Shown: positions 34,697-44,071, counted from the first letter of the stretch. The stretch is 64,000 bases of DNA from Pseudocalidococcus sp964653145 (GCA_964653145.1 CAZZCG010000004.1:124001-188000), one strand, 5' to 3'. A program made the numbers and translations. The notes: generated from the sequence alone by a model not told the origin.

Positions 34697-35929
34697 ATGG
34701 TTGCCATTAACGAAAATTACCTCAAGCTCAAAGCGGGATACTTATTTCCGGAAATTGCCCGTCGTGTCAATGCGTTTACCCAGGCCAACCCAGAAGCCCC
34801 CGTTATCCGCTTAGGGATTGGCGATGTAACGGAACCTTTGCCCCAGGCCTGTCGAGATGCAATTATCCAAGCAACGGAAGAAATGGGCCGGCGGGAGAGC
34901 TTTCGGGGTTATGGCCCAGAACAGGGATATGGGTGGTTACGGGAAAAAATTGCGGCCCACGATTTCCAGTCCCGAGGTTGTGACATCGATGCCAGTGAGA
35001 TTTTTATTTCCGATGGCTCCAAATGTGATACCGGCAATATTCTCGATATTTTTGGCGATGACAACACGATTGCGGTCACAGATCCGGTCTATCCTGTCTA
35101 TGTCGATACCAATGTCATGGCTGGGCATACGGGGGTGGCCAATGGGGCTGGAGAATATGGGGGCCTGGTTTATTTACCAATTACCGCCGAGAACAACTTT
35201 ACCGCTGCCATTCCTGAGCAAAAAGTTGACTTAATTTATCTCTGTTTTCCCAATAATCCCACCGGAGCCGTCGCCACTAAAGAGCATCTCCAGGCCTGGG
35301 TGGATTACGCCAATGCGCATGGGTCGATTATTTTCTTTGATGCCGCCTACGAGGCCTTTATTGCTGACCCAACCATTCCCCACTCCATCTATGAAATTCC
35401 CGGCGCTCGCACCTGTGCCATTGAGTTCCGGTCGTTTTCCAAAAATGCTGGCTTTACGGGAACCCGTTGTGCCTTGACTGTTGTGCCCAAAACCTTAGAA
35501 GTCACAGCCTCAACTGGTGAAAAAGTCCAACTCTGGAGTCTGTGGTCACGGCGGCAATCCACGAAATTTAATGGGGTTTCCTACATCATCCAACGGGGGG
35601 CTGAGGCCGTTTACTCCAGCGAGGGGCAGCAACAAATCCGGGGCCTGGTAAATTTCTATATGGAAAATGCGGCACTGATTCGGGAAAAACTTGGCCTGGC
35701 AGGATTTACAGTTTTTGGCGGTGAAAATGCGCCCTATGTCTGGCTGAAAACCCCGAATAATCTCACCAGTTGGGAATTTTTCGACAAGTTACTAAACACT
35801 TGCTACGTGGTTGGTACTCCAGGGTCTGGCTTTGGGGCCGCTGGTGAAGGCTATTTTCGGATTTCGGCGTTCAATAGTCGGGAAAATGTTGCCACGGCCC
35901 TGGAGCGGATTGTTCAGGCCTTTGCCTAA
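34697..35929 (+). CDS. dapL: LL-diaminopimelate aminotransferase
   Basis: 410 residues. It converts tetrahydrodipicolinate directly to LL-diaminopimelate, the cyanobacterial and plant route to lysine and peptidoglycan. Fold-type I PLP enzyme with Lys249 in SFSKNAGFTGTRC, the FPNNPTG loop, and IFFDAAYEAFI. Four bp before the next gene, so likely co-transcribed with the aminopeptidase gene. Confidence 0.97.
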   Translation: MVAINENYLKLKAGYLFPEIARRVNAFTQANPEAPVIRLGIGDVTEPLPQACRDAIIQATEEMGRRESFRGYGPEQGYGWLREKIAAHDFQSRGCDIDASEIFISDGSKCDTGNILDIFGDDNTIAVTDPVYPVYVDTNVMAGHTGVANGAGEYGGLVYLPITAENNFTAAIPEQKVDLIYLCFPNNPTGAVATKEHLQAWVDYANAHGSIIFFDAAYEAFIADPTIPHSIYEIPGARTCAIEFRSFSKNAGFTGTRCALTVVPKTLEVTASTGEKVQLWSLWSRRQSTKFNGVSYIIQRGAEAVYSSEGQQQIRGLVNFYMENAALIREKLGLAGFTVFGGENAPYVWLKTPNNLTSWEFFDKLLNTCYVVGTPGSGFGAAGEGYFRISAFNSRENVATALERIVQAFA

Positions 35930-35932
35930 GTT

Positions 35933-37270
35933 ATGCCCATGGCTCAACAGCAACGGATTGCGCGGTTAACGGAAAACTATCCTCATCCAGTGCTGCTGTG
36001 GTCAGGGTCACGGGTTAGCCGCAACTTCCGGGCAAATACCTATCCTTTTCGGGCCAGTAGTCATTTTCTTTATTTCACAGGCCTGAATCTTGCCGATGCG
36101 GTCATTTTCCTTGAAGCAGGTCGCTTAATCCTGTTTTGGGATGAACCCGGCCCCGATGCTGCCCTCTGGCATGGCGAAAGTCCAACCCGAGATCAACTGG
36201 CAATTCAACTCCAGGCCCAGGCCAGCTATCCCCTCTCAGAACTCCCAAAATTTATTGCCGATGTCGCCACAATTCCCTTGGTTCATCCTCAGGATCGGCA
36301 GCACCAGGCCCAAATTCTCCAACGTCCGGTGGAATTTCCCCTTAGGGGTCGGGATTTAGAACTGGCCCAGGCCCTAATTGAGTTACGTTTAACCCACGAT
36401 GCCCCGGCGATTGCGGAAATTTCCCAGGCCATTGAGGTGACAATTCGGGCCCACCAAGCTGGGATGAGAGTGACCAAAAGCGCCAAGACCGAAGCCAAAG
36501 TCCGGGCCTGGATGGAACAGGTTGTTGCCGCCCATCGATTTAACCTCGCCTACCCCAGCATTGTCACCACCCAAGGCCAGGTTTTGCACCAAGAATTTTC
36601 CCCGAATCCACTTAATCCCGGCGATTTGTTATTGGTGGATTTGGGAGCTGAAACACCGGGGGGCTGGGCCGCAGATATAACTCGGACTTGGCCGGTATCA
36701 GGGAAATTTTCACCCACCCAACGAGCCATTTATGAAGTCGTCCTTGCTGCCCAAACCCAGGCCATTGCGGCCATAAAACCCACAGTCGAATTTAGGGACA
36801 TTCACGGGATTGCCCTCAGGGTACTTACGGAAGGGTTGTTGGGGGTGGGGATTCTTCAGGGGTCTCTGAGTGATCTACTGGCGTTGGATATTGCTACGGT
36901 ATTTTTTCCCCACGGCATTGGGCATTTGCTTGGCCTGGATGTGCATGACATGGAGGATTTAGGGGATTTGGCGGGCTATGGGCCTGGGCGGTCTCGAAGT
37001 CAGAAACCCGGTTGGCGCTATTTACGGCTACATCGACCCCTACGGGCAAATATGATTGTGACGATTGAACCCGGTTTTTATCAAATTCCCCAACTACTTC
37101 ACCAAATCCAACAGGATCCGTGCTTGAGCCCATGGATTAATTGGGAAGTTTTAGCAAAGTTTAGTGATGTGGCGGGAATTCGGATCGAGGATGATGTCTT
37201 GGTAACGGACACGGGTTTTCAGGTTCTGAGTCAGGGCCTGGGGAAAACAATTGATGAACTGGAGTCTTAA
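35933..37270 (+). CDS. Xaa-Pro aminopeptidase (M24B family)
   Basis: 445 residues. It removes N-terminal residues preceding proline. An N-terminal creatinase-like domain (YPFRASSHFLYFTGL) is followed by the pita-bread catalytic domain with metal ligands in LLVDLGAETPGGWAADITRTW, HGIGHLLGLDVHDM, TIEPGFY and GIRIEDDVLVT. This resembles AMPP (PepP). It starts 3 bp after the dapL stop. Confidence 0.93.
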   Translation: MPMAQQQRIARLTENYPHPVLLWSGSRVSRNFRANTYPFRASSHFLYFTGLNLADAVIFLEAGRLILFWDEPGPDAALWHGESPTRDQLAIQLQAQASYPLSELPKFIADVATIPLVHPQDRQHQAQILQRPVEFPLRGRDLELAQALIELRLTHDAPAIAEISQAIEVTIRAHQAGMRVTKSAKTEAKVRAWMEQVVAAHRFNLAYPSIVTTQGQVLHQEFSPNPLNPGDLLLVDLGAETPGGWAADITRTWPVSGKFSPTQRAIYEVVLAAQTQAIAAIKPTVEFRDIHGIALRVLTEGLLGVGILQGSLSDLLALDIATVFFPHGIGHLLGLDVHDMEDLGDLAGYGPGRSRSQKPGWRYLRLHRPLRANMIVTIEPGFYQIPQLLHQIQQDPCLSPWINWEVLAKFSDVAGIRIEDDVLVTDTGFQVLSQGLGKTIDELES

Positions 37271-37449
37271 CTGCTTTGGGGCCATGACTGAGTTAATCTA
37301 AATGACTGATCCAGGCCTGGAAATCCCGAACATCTTGAACATCCAACGGAACTAGACCCAAAGCCAGTAGGTTCTCCTCCTAGAAATTCCCTAGGCAAAG
37401 GGACAACAACCCGCGACAATAGGTAAAGACTTGTTTCAGTTTTTTAACC

Positions 37450-38190
37450 GTGCATAGCCCCAAAACCGTCTCCGATACTAAAAAAGCCTTTTACGCCGCC
37501 CATACACGCCCCATCCATTCAATTTTTCGGCGGTTTGTCGAAGAGCTTTTGGTTGAAATTCATCTGCTACGGGTCAATACAAATTTTGCCTACAGCCCCC
37601 TGTTTGCCCTCGGGATTGTTACGGCTTACAACCACTTCATGTCCGGCTACCGTCCAGAAGTCGATCGGGATTCGATTTTCCAGGCCCTGTGTCGTGCGGA
37701 AGAATTTGACCCCAACCAACTACAAACCGATGCAGCCCGCTGGGGAGAACTGGAAAACCAAAACTTAGGAGAGATCAAAACCAAAATTGAGGCCTGGGTT
37801 AATTCTGAAGGTGATGCCTGGCAAAATTCAGTCCGCGCCGTCATTCAAAATTCCCAGGCCAAATATAGCCGTCTCCAGGCCATTGGCTTGTACCACATTC
37901 TTGAGAAAGCCGCCGATAGCCCGACCCAGGAACTTAGCAGCCTCGAAACTAGCATTGATGACCTTGCTCCAGTCTTAAATTTACCCGCCGATAAGGTGAA
38001 AAAAGATCTGGAACTTTACCGCAGCAACCTCGATAAGATGATTCAAGCCCAGAAAATCATGGCGGAACTGGTGGAAATTGAGCGTAAACGTCGAGAACAG
38101 GCTGCAAACCCGACCGCACCCGCCAGCACTCCAGAAGCGACCGAAGCTCCTGCGTCCACAGAATCCCCCTCCGCAGAAGCAACCAACTAA
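37450..38190 (+). CDS. thf1: Thylakoid formation protein Thf1 (Psb29)
   Basis: 246 residues, GTG start. Helical protein needed for PSII repair and FtsH stability. Conserved segments: TKKAFYAAHTRPIHSIFRR near residue 12, EIHLLRVNTNFAYSPLFALG, and AIGLYHILEKA. The C-terminal ~45 residues are low-complexity Pro/Ala/Thr/Glu after a coiled coil, as in cyanobacterial homologues. Appears monocistronic. Confidence 0.95.
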   Translation: MHSPKTVSDTKKAFYAAHTRPIHSIFRRFVEELLVEIHLLRVNTNFAYSPLFALGIVTAYNHFMSGYRPEVDRDSIFQALCRAEEFDPNQLQTDAARWGELENQNLGEIKTKIEAWVNSEGDAWQNSVRAVIQNSQAKYSRLQAIGLYHILEKAADSPTQELSSLETSIDDLAPVLNLPADKVKKDLELYRSNLDKMIQAQKIMAELVEIERKRREQAANPTAPASTPEATEAPASTESPSAEATN

Positions 38191-38260
38191 CTGAAGCTGG
38201 GCGTGTCTCGATTAATTTCTAAAACTAAAAACCCGGTGAAAGGCTTAACTCGGCCCCGTC

Positions 38261-38590
38261 CTAGGCTAACGTGGGAAGAATTCTGCTGTTAAATTCCGCT
38301 TGATCCTGGAGAATTGAAAATACCTTATCCATGCTGGTGAGTTCCAGGAGCATTTTCACCTGTTCCGTAATCCCACAGAGGTATAGTTGCCCATCCGCTG
38401 CCCGCAGATTTTTTAAGGCCACCACCAACGCCCCCAGGCCAGAACTGTCCATGAAGGTCATATCTTGGCAATCGATCACCAGTACTCGAATCCCGGCCTG
38501 GACGAAATCAACCACATCCTGGCGAAATGATGCCGCCTGAGGCCCACCAAACACACCAGCGGGCTGAAGAATTTTAACTTGAGTACTCAT
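38261..38590 (-). CDS. STAS-domain protein (anti-sigma factor antagonist type)
   Basis: 109 residues from the ATG at 38590 (MSTQVKILQPAGVFGG); the longer frame adds an uninformative extension. The phosphorylatable Ser lies in TFMDSSGLGALVVALKNL as in SpoIIAA-like antagonists. It would be phosphorylated by an RsbW-type kinase and dephosphorylated by PP2C phosphatases. No kinase or sigma factor is adjacent, so the partner is unknown. Confidence 0.92.
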   Translation of the reverse strand: MSTQVKILQPAGVFGGPQAASFRQDVVDFVQAGIRVLVIDCQDMTFMDSSGLGALVVALKNLRAADGQLYLCGITEQVKMLLELTSMDKVFSILQDQAEFNSRILPTLA

Positions 38591-38763
38591 GGCAACAGCA
38601 GGGGAGGGAAGTATCGCCATTCAGTATAACCTGGGACTGGTCTGGTTTTTGCCTGGTCAGTGAATAAGCTATCCTAGACAATAATCGCGTATCTGGCCAA
38701 CCTCATGGGACGACATCTGGGACATGTGGGTTTAGCGGGGCCTGGGAGTAGGACTGCACGTTT

Positions 38764-39630
38764 ATGCCTTGGATTCGGATCGTTAGTGCTGTGGTGGCCA
38801 TTGCCGTGGCGTTGGGCTTTACCCTCTTGGGCGGCTGGTATTTCACCCTGGGCCTGGGGGGCTTAGTTTATCTGGGGCAACTGGAATACTTTGAACTAGC
38901 TCGAGCTAAAGGCATTGTCCCGGCCACCAAAACGACCCTTGTGGTCAGTCAACTCTTTCTTATCACCGCCTATCAATTTCCCAGCTTTGCCGATGCGATT
39001 TTTCCCCTAGCTGGGACAATCATTTGTTTCTACCTTTTGTTCGAACCAAAACTTGCCTCCATTGCTGATATTTCCACCTCAATCATGGGCCTATTTTATG
39101 GCGGCTATCTACCCAGTTATTTAGTCCGAATTCGGCAACTGAATGTCCCGGAACCCACCTTTCCCCTGGGGGGCTACTGGCCAAACTCCTGGCAACCCAC
39201 TGATTTACCCGAGGGCTTAGCAATTACCCTGTTGGCATTCGGCTGTATTTGGGCTGCGGATATTGGTGCCTATATCATGGGGAAATTAATTGGTCGCACC
39301 CCTTTGTCGTCCATTAGTCCGAAGAAAACCGTTGAAGGGGCAATTTTTGGCATTTTAGGGAGTATTACCGTTGGCTTGGTGGGGGCTTGGGTCTTGGCCT
39401 GGCCCAGTTGGATGCTCGCCGGGTTGGGTTTGGGAAGTGTCATTGGCATTACCAGTCTCTTGGGGGATCTCACGGAATCAATGATGAAACGGGATGCCGG
39501 TGTCAAGGACTCTGGTGACTTAATCCCAGGCCATGGCGGCATTTTAGATCGAGCAGATAGTTATGTATTTACGGCCCCACTGGTCTATTACCTGATTACC
39601 CTGGGCTTACCTTTGCTGCCAGGAGCTTGA
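38764..39630 (+). CDS. cdsA: Phosphatidate cytidylyltransferase
   Basis: 288 residues, polytopic. Makes CDP-diacylglycerol from phosphatidate and CTP for phosphatidylglycerol synthesis. The CdsA signature is complete near the C-terminus: MMKRDAGVKDSGDLIPGHGG followed by ILDRADS. About eight hydrophobic segments precede it. ATG at 38764; no operon partner. Confidence 0.96.
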   Translation: MPWIRIVSAVVAIAVALGFTLLGGWYFTLGLGGLVYLGQLEYFELARAKGIVPATKTTLVVSQLFLITAYQFPSFADAIFPLAGTIICFYLLFEPKLASIADISTSIMGLFYGGYLPSYLVRIRQLNVPEPTFPLGGYWPNSWQPTDLPEGLAITLLAFGCIWAADIGAYIMGKLIGRTPLSSISPKKTVEGAIFGILGSITVGLVGAWVLAWPSWMLAGLGLGSVIGITSLLGDLTESMMKRDAGVKDSGDLIPGHGGILDRADSYVFTAPLVYYLITLGLPLLPGA

Positions 39631-39654
39631 AAACTATCCCCTCTTTAGTCAAGC

Positions 39655-39858
39655 TTAATCGGGTTGATCGGAGCGCCCAGCTTTAACGGCGGCAATAAAG
39701 GTTCCCAGGCCTAGGGGGACACTCAAACTTAAAATCACGATTGTGGGCACAAAACCCAATTGCGCTTCCCCGGAACTGAGTTCAAAAATACAACCCACAA
39801 CTGCAATAAACGCCACTGAGGCAATGCCGAGGTAAAGATAACTTTTGGGATTGATCAC
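39655..39858 (-). CDS. Small two-helix membrane protein
   Basis: 67 residues, GTG start with AGGT-like sequences just upstream. Two hydrophobic helices (YLYLGIASVAFIAVVGCIFE and VPTIVILSLSVPLGLGTFIA) around a short polar loop, and a charged tail. It may be one of the small thylakoid or PSII-associated proteins of cyanobacteria, but I cannot name it. Convergent with cdsA. Confidence 0.65.
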   Translation of the reverse strand: MINPKSYLYLGIASVAFIAVVGCIFELSSGEAQLGFVPTIVILSLSVPLGLGTFIAAVKAGRSDQPD

Positions 39859-40137
39859 ACCTATTTACCTAAAATTTAGAGTTCAAGATAAGACCCATGG
39901 CCAGGGACAACGCCATTCAACGGGATCTGATTCTATAGTTGTTTCGCTTGGAAATGAAATACAAAATTATTGAAAACCATTGGGAAAGCTACCCATGAGT
40001 GTTTCATGTTTGGCAGAAATGACTAGGGTCAGTACCGTCGCTGCAGTGGGTTTAAATCATGGGTTTAGTTTCCCACCAGGCCCGGCAAGATTCTCCAGAG
40101 ACTTTTATTCGGCCCATCCACGGAACTGACCTGGCCC

Positions 40138-40836
40138 CTAGGGTATTGCCCGCTGCCCCACCAAAACTCCCATTAATCCACCAGCCAAGGGATAAAAGCC
40201 AACCTGGGTTAAACCGGCGGATCGGGCGATATCGATGAGGGCTAGGGGACGGGGATAGCGTTCAATGCTGGGGAGAAGATATTCATACTCACTGGTGACT
40301 TGATAGCACTGGGCGATGGGCACAACCACCTGCTGCAAATACCAGGCCTGGAATTGTTGTAGGGATTGGGTTTCCGGGTGGGAAAAATCTAAGACCGCGA
40401 CCCAGGCCCCGGGCTTTAGAACTCGCCAGATCTCCCGCAAACACCTGGGAATATCCTGCACGTTCCGCAATCCGTAGCCCAAGGTTACGCCGTCAAAGGT
40501 CTGTGCTGGAAACGGTAAGTCTAAGGCATCCCCCTGCACCAATGTAATTTGGGGTAAAAACTGACTCCGGGCCTGGGCTACGGCCAACTGAGCCGCCGAA
40601 AAATCCAAGCCAATCACCTGACCATCATGCCCCACTTGTCGGGCCAATAACCGGGCTAAATCCCCACTACCACAGCAGACATCCAAAGCCTTTGCTCCAG
40701 GCCCAACCCGGCTCCACTTCACCGCCATGTGTTTCCAAACCCGATGTAACCCTAAACTTAACCAGTCATTGAGATCGTCATAGACCGGGGCAATCCGATT
40801 AAACAGGGCCTGGACTTCAGTGGGAGTGGGGGACAT
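40138..40836 (-). CDS. menG: 2-phytyl-1,4-naphthoquinone methyltransferase (UbiE/MenG)
   Basis: 232 residues from the ATG at 40836 (MSPTPTEVQALFNRIAPVYDDL). Catalyses the last methylation in phylloquinone synthesis, needed for PSI cofactor A1. Motif I ALDVCCGSGDLARLLARQVG, GLDFSAAQLAVA, VTLGYGLRNVQD, and the UbiE pattern near YPRPLALIDIARSAGL. An open frame extends upstream to 41085 into the cupin gene, but the conserved protein starts at 40836. Confidence 0.95.
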   Translation of the reverse strand: MSPTPTEVQALFNRIAPVYDDLNDWLSLGLHRVWKHMAVKWSRVGPGAKALDVCCGSGDLARLLARQVGHDGQVIGLDFSAAQLAVAQARSQFLPQITLVQGDALDLPFPAQTFDGVTLGYGLRNVQDIPRCLREIWRVLKPGAWVAVLDFSHPETQSLQQFQAWYLQQVVVPIAQCYQVTSEYEYLLPSIERYPRPLALIDIARSAGLTQVGFYPLAGGLMGVLVGQRAIP

Positions 40837-40946
40837 CGTACTTGGGTCAATAGCTTTAATCCTCATCCTGGCATTTTTCGGGAATGTTCTGAACTTATAG
40901 CTACAGCCGTGGAGAGAGAGACCCGAACCAGCTTGAAGGGTGCTAG

Positions 40947-40984
40947 TTTGAGCGTCAAGGGTTTGTTTGAGCGTCAAGGGTTTG
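40947..40984. repeat. 19-bp perfect tandem repeat
   Basis: TTTGAGCGTCAAGGGTTTG occurs twice in direct tandem (40947-40965, 40966-40984) between the end of the cupin gene and the menG start. Likely slippage duplication; it lies in the menG leader region. Confidence 0.85.
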
Positions 40985-40994
40985 ACAGAAATGG

Positions 40995-41309
40995 TTACGG
41001 CTCTGGCTGGAGATGGAGGGCTAACCAAACTGCATCGGCTGATGTGGCCACAACTCGATGGCGACAATGGGCTGGAATTAAGCAATAGTCTCCGGCAACC
41101 AGCTCCCTAATCCCTTGATTTTCGAGTTCCAGTTGGGCTGTTCCCTGCAATAGCGTCACCCATTCATCCCCGGCCTGGTCGTACCAAAATCCAGCGGGAC
41201 TGCTTTGCCCATGGGAAACAATTTTCTCCAACCTTAGGCCCGAAGTTTCGAGGAGCGAGAAAAATTCTTCCCCATTGGTCGCGGTGGAAATCTCAAATAA
41301 ATTCGCCAT
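40995..41309 (-). CDS. Cupin-domain protein
   Basis: About 104 residues from the ATG at 41309 (MANLFEIS). A single small cupin barrel: GFWYDQAGDEWVTLLQGTAQL matches cupin motif 1 (with E but few His), and VAGDYCLIPAHCRHRV is motif 2. Metal ligands appear partly conserved. The substrate is unknown. It lies 158 bp upstream of menG on the same strand, with the short tandem repeat in between. Confidence 0.8.
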   Translation of the reverse strand: MANLFEISTATNGEEFFSLLETSGLRLEKIVSHGQSSPAGFWYDQAGDEWVTLLQGTAQLELENQGIRELVAGDYCLIPAHCRHRVVATSADAVWLALHLQPEP

Positions 41310-41499
41310 GATCATAGGTTAAAGTCTTTGGTTTTTTGATACCTGGCCTGGTGAGGGGCAACCCATGTGTGCGTAACGCCCGAAAATCCTGTGCGGTTAA
41401 ACACAGATCTGACTCGGTTATCATCACTGATTCAATCTGCCAGTCCCAGGATGATCAAATTATCAACCCTGCCCCAACACCCCAACCCAGGAGATCACC

Positions 41500-41931
41500 A
41501 TGAAAGCCAATGTTTTGATGACCGCCGCTTTTCTCGTTAGCCTCATCCCCACTCTGGCCACTGCCAATCCCACCCCAGGCCCGATTAACCCCAATACTGT
41601 TCCCCGGGATATTTCCCTAGCCAGTAGGGTCAGTGGCAAAATCACCATTGCTGGAGCCATGAACAGTTGTGCCGGAATCAAGGTGGAGCTAACCAACAGT
41701 GGTAATTTTCCGCCCATCTTCAAAAGCACAGGCAAAGTCACACAGGTCTCACAGCGGGAGTGCAGTTACGAAATTGTGATTCCTAGCCAGGCCAAAGGGC
41801 AATCTGCCACAGTCAATGTTATTTCACCGATTGGCACCTATTTTGTCCCTGGAAATTGGAAAAACTCTGTAAAGCTCCCCACCACGGGCAATCTTGAGAA
41901 TCTCAATGGCATGATTAAGCTGATTGGTTAA
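41500..41931 (+). CDS. Hypothetical secreted beta-rich protein
   Basis: 143 residues. A clear signal peptide (MKANVLMTAAFLVSLIPTLA, cleavage near ATA-N). The mature part is beta-strand-rich with one Cys pair (NSCAG and RECSY) likely forming a disulfide. No family recognised. The ATG is preceded by AGGAG with ~8-nt spacing. It has its own strong terminator, so it is probably a monocistronic exported protein. Confidence 0.7.
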   Translation: MKANVLMTAAFLVSLIPTLATANPTPGPINPNTVPRDISLASRVSGKITIAGAMNSCAGIKVELTNSGNFPPIFKSTGKVTQVSQRECSYEIVIPSQAKGQSATVNVISPIGTYFVPGNWKNSVKLPTTGNLENLNGMIKLIG

Positions 41932-41961
41932 CTGGCAAGGATCAAGCTTTAAAACCCACGG

Positions 41962-42001
41962 GCTGACATCGGAAATAACCCTGATGTTGGCTTTTCGTTT
42001 T
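41962..42001 (+). terminator. Rho-independent terminator after the secreted protein gene
   Basis: GCTGACATC (41962-41970) pairs over 9 bp with GATGTTGGC (41983-41991), two G-U pairs, followed by TTTTCGTTTT. Confidence 0.75.
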
Positions 42002-42091
42002 AATTTAAACTTACCGATGAGGGTGCTTTGGCTCTCCTGTGAGTTTTAGAACTCCAACAACTTCTTTAAATTCAAACTAAGTAGAGTCAGT

Positions 42092-42700
42092 ATGTTTTTA
42101 CTGTCCCTGGCGATGATTCTCGGGCCTCAAATTATTAGCCCCATGATCCTGTTGTTCCGCTCCGACTATCGGCAAGCAACTGTTAGCTATTTATGCGGGG
42201 CCTGGCTGGGAATGATGGTGTTTATGGCTCTCTTCGTTTGGCTATTTTCTTGGGTGAAATTCCAACTGCCGCGGGAAACATCGGATCAGGGATTTCTGGT
42301 TTTACAACTGATCTTTTGTGGCTTCTTGATTTTATTATCTATTCGCAGTTATGTGACCCGGGCTAAGGCGCATAAACCGGCCTGGATGGGCAAATTAGAA
42401 ACCATGCCTAACCTAGAGCTTTTTGCCCTGGGCCTGGGGTTATTTACGATCATGCCAGGGGATTTTGTCAGCTTGCTAACGGTTGCTGTGCATATGGTGC
42501 ATCGCCAGGTGTCGCTGTGGTATGGCCTTGGGTTTACTTTGTTAACAGTGTTGCTTACGGGTCTGCCTTTACTGTTGGTTTTAACTTTGGGAAAGCGAGG
42601 GCAAACGTTGGTTGGGAAGATTCAAGAGTTAGTTGATGAAAAAAGCTGGCTGGTTTCGATTTTCGTGTACCTGATCTTTGTTGTTTTGATCTTGAAATAA
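42092..42700 (+). CDS. GAP-family integral membrane protein (Sap/SfLAP type)
   Basis: 202 residues with about six membrane helices in the LysE-like arrangement. Typical segments: LAMILGPQIISPMILLF, LCGAWLGMMVFMALFVWLFSW, TMPNLELFALGLGLFTIMPGD. GAP-family proteins in mycobacteria move glycolipids; cyanobacterial members are uncharacterised. Convergent with the MAPEG gene. Confidence 0.75.
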   Translation: MFLLSLAMILGPQIISPMILLFRSDYRQATVSYLCGAWLGMMVFMALFVWLFSWVKFQLPRETSDQGFLVLQLIFCGFLILLSIRSYVTRAKAHKPAWMGKLETMPNLELFALGLGLFTIMPGDFVSLLTVAVHMVHRQVSLWYGLGFTLLTVLLTGLPLLLVLTLGKRGQTLVGKIQELVDEKSWLVSIFVYLIFVVLILK

Positions 42701-42748
42701 GAGATTGAGATTAAAACCCTGAAGCTTCAAAAAATTTTTAACCCATTT

Positions 42749-43168
42749 TTATAGGGTATTGGGAATTTTAGCAATAGCTTCGAGAAATAGAGTAATTGTT
42801 GCCGCAGTTCCCACGCCAAACATCAGTGAACGACCAATGGGAAAGTTGACAATGTAGCAGATGGAGTAGAAAAAGCGCCCCACACAAAAGGCAATCCCTG
42901 CAATGGCTGCAGCAGAACTGGTTACTCCAGCAAACAGAGCGACTAAAACCGCCGCACAAAAAGGCATAAAGGTTTCAAAGGAGTTTTGGTGCGCCCAGGT
43001 TGCCCGTTGCGCCAGAGGAGAAAGCTTATCGAACATTGCCCGCGGGGCTGCCATATCAAACCCGGCCTGGAAGCGTCCATAGGCCACGATCATGTAGGGG
43101 AAATAAATTAAAAAACTCGCCACAAGGAGGCTAACTGCCAAAATCCAGGGCACTGAGTAATTCGACAT
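42749..43168 (-). CDS. MAPEG-family membrane protein
   Basis: 139 residues, four hydrophobic helices. MAPEG features: MAAPRAMFDKLSPLAQRATW, AHQNSFETFMPFCAAVL, and GRFFYSICYIVNFPIGRSLMF, the conserved Arg/Tyr stretch. Eukaryotic relatives are glutathione-dependent; bacterial members are mostly uncharacterised. Downstream of the tandem pterin synthase gene with a 30-bp gap, so possibly the same transcript. Confidence 0.85.
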   Translation of the reverse strand: MSNYSVPWILAVSLLVASFLIYFPYMIVAYGRFQAGFDMAAPRAMFDKLSPLAQRATWAHQNSFETFMPFCAAVLVALFAGVTSSAAAIAGIAFCVGRFFYSICYIVNFPIGRSLMFGVGTAATITLFLEAIAKIPNTL

Positions 43169-43198
43169 AGGAATTTAAGGGATGGAAAAAGGACAGGC

Positions 43199-44071
43199 TT
43201 AGGCATTAACCAAATTGGTTTCTGCTAATCGGGGCATTGTCAAAGGAGTTGAACTAGTGGTGCAATAGACCTCACAGGAATTATTCGGGCTTTCGATGAG
43301 TTTGACTTTGTGGAGTTCTGCCCCCAGGCCCCGAATCGGTTCTTGGAGCAAATCCCGAATATGAATGGCAATGTTTTCGGCTGTCGGAACCACGGTGGCA
43401 AAGTAGGGAATGTCTTTATTGAGAAAGTTGTGGTCAAAGGGTTCAATCACGTGCTCATCCAAGACACGCTCAAGGGCCACTAAATCCACAATCATGCCAG
43501 TGCGCGAATTGATTTTTCCTTTTACGGTAATTTCCACATGGTAGTTGTGGCCATGGCCGTGGGGGCGGGCGCATTTGCCGTAGATTTGGGTATTTTCCTC
43601 TAGGCTGAGGTCATCCAAGGCTAAACGGTGGGCGGCACTGAAGTGGGCACCGACGGATAAATAGGCTTCCATAGCATCTCCTTGATAGTCGGCCCAAAGC
43701 CGGGGGTGTTCATAGAGTTGAATATTGACCAAAGGCAGGTGGGGGGACAGTCGTTGCCAAATACAGTAGGCGATAAATTCCGTGGTGGGTAGGGTTTGGC
43801 TAAATTCTGGCCAGGCCTGGTTCAGGTAGGAAAAATTCAGGGGTTCGATGACTTCTCGGCGAATAGTGTGCTTCACATCCGAGAGGTTTAAGACCATGCC
43901 GTACTGATCCAACTGACCAGCCATCGAGACATAGAGTACATAATTGTGACCATGACCGGGGAAATTGCAACAGGCGCCAAAGTTGGCAATGTTTTCTGCT
44001 TCCGAGAGTTCCGGCAACCAATAGCGATGACTGGCGGAAAACTCAGCCCGACGATTGATAAGACAATCCAT
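43199..44071 (-). CDS. Tandem 6-pyruvoyl-tetrahydropterin / 6-carboxytetrahydropterin synthase
   Basis: 290 residues comprising two PTPS/QueD domains. Domain 1 (~1-130): EFSASHRYW, catalytic Cys and zinc His in CCNFPGHGHNY. Domain 2 (~135-280): HFSAAHRLA, CARPHGHGHNYHVEITVKG, DHNFLN, PTAENIAIHI. Both carry the zinc-binding histidines and Cys, so both look catalytic. QueD makes the queuosine/7-deazaguanine precursor and PTPS makes pterin cofactors; motifs resemble PTPS (GHGHNY) in both halves. No other queuosine genes are adjacent. Confidence 0.9.
   Translation of the reverse strand: MDCLINRRAEFSASHRYWLPELSEAENIANFGACCNFPGHGHNYVLYVSMAGQLDQYGMVLNLSDVKHTIRREVIEPLNFSYLNQAWPEFSQTLPTTEFIAYCIWQRLSPHLPLVNIQLYEHPRLWADYQGDAMEAYLSVGAHFSAAHRLALDDLSLEENTQIYGKCARPHGHGHNYHVEITVKGKINSRTGMIVDLVALERVLDEHVIEPFDHNFLNKDIPYFATVVPTAENIAIHIRDLLQEPIRGLGAELHKVKLIESPNNSCEVYCTTSSTPLTMPRLAETNLVNA

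Noticed and set aside
40837..41085. 83-codon N-terminal extension of menG
   Set aside because: Outside the conserved UbiE/MenG domain, overlaps the cupin gene and contains the tandem repeat; the conserved start is at 40836.
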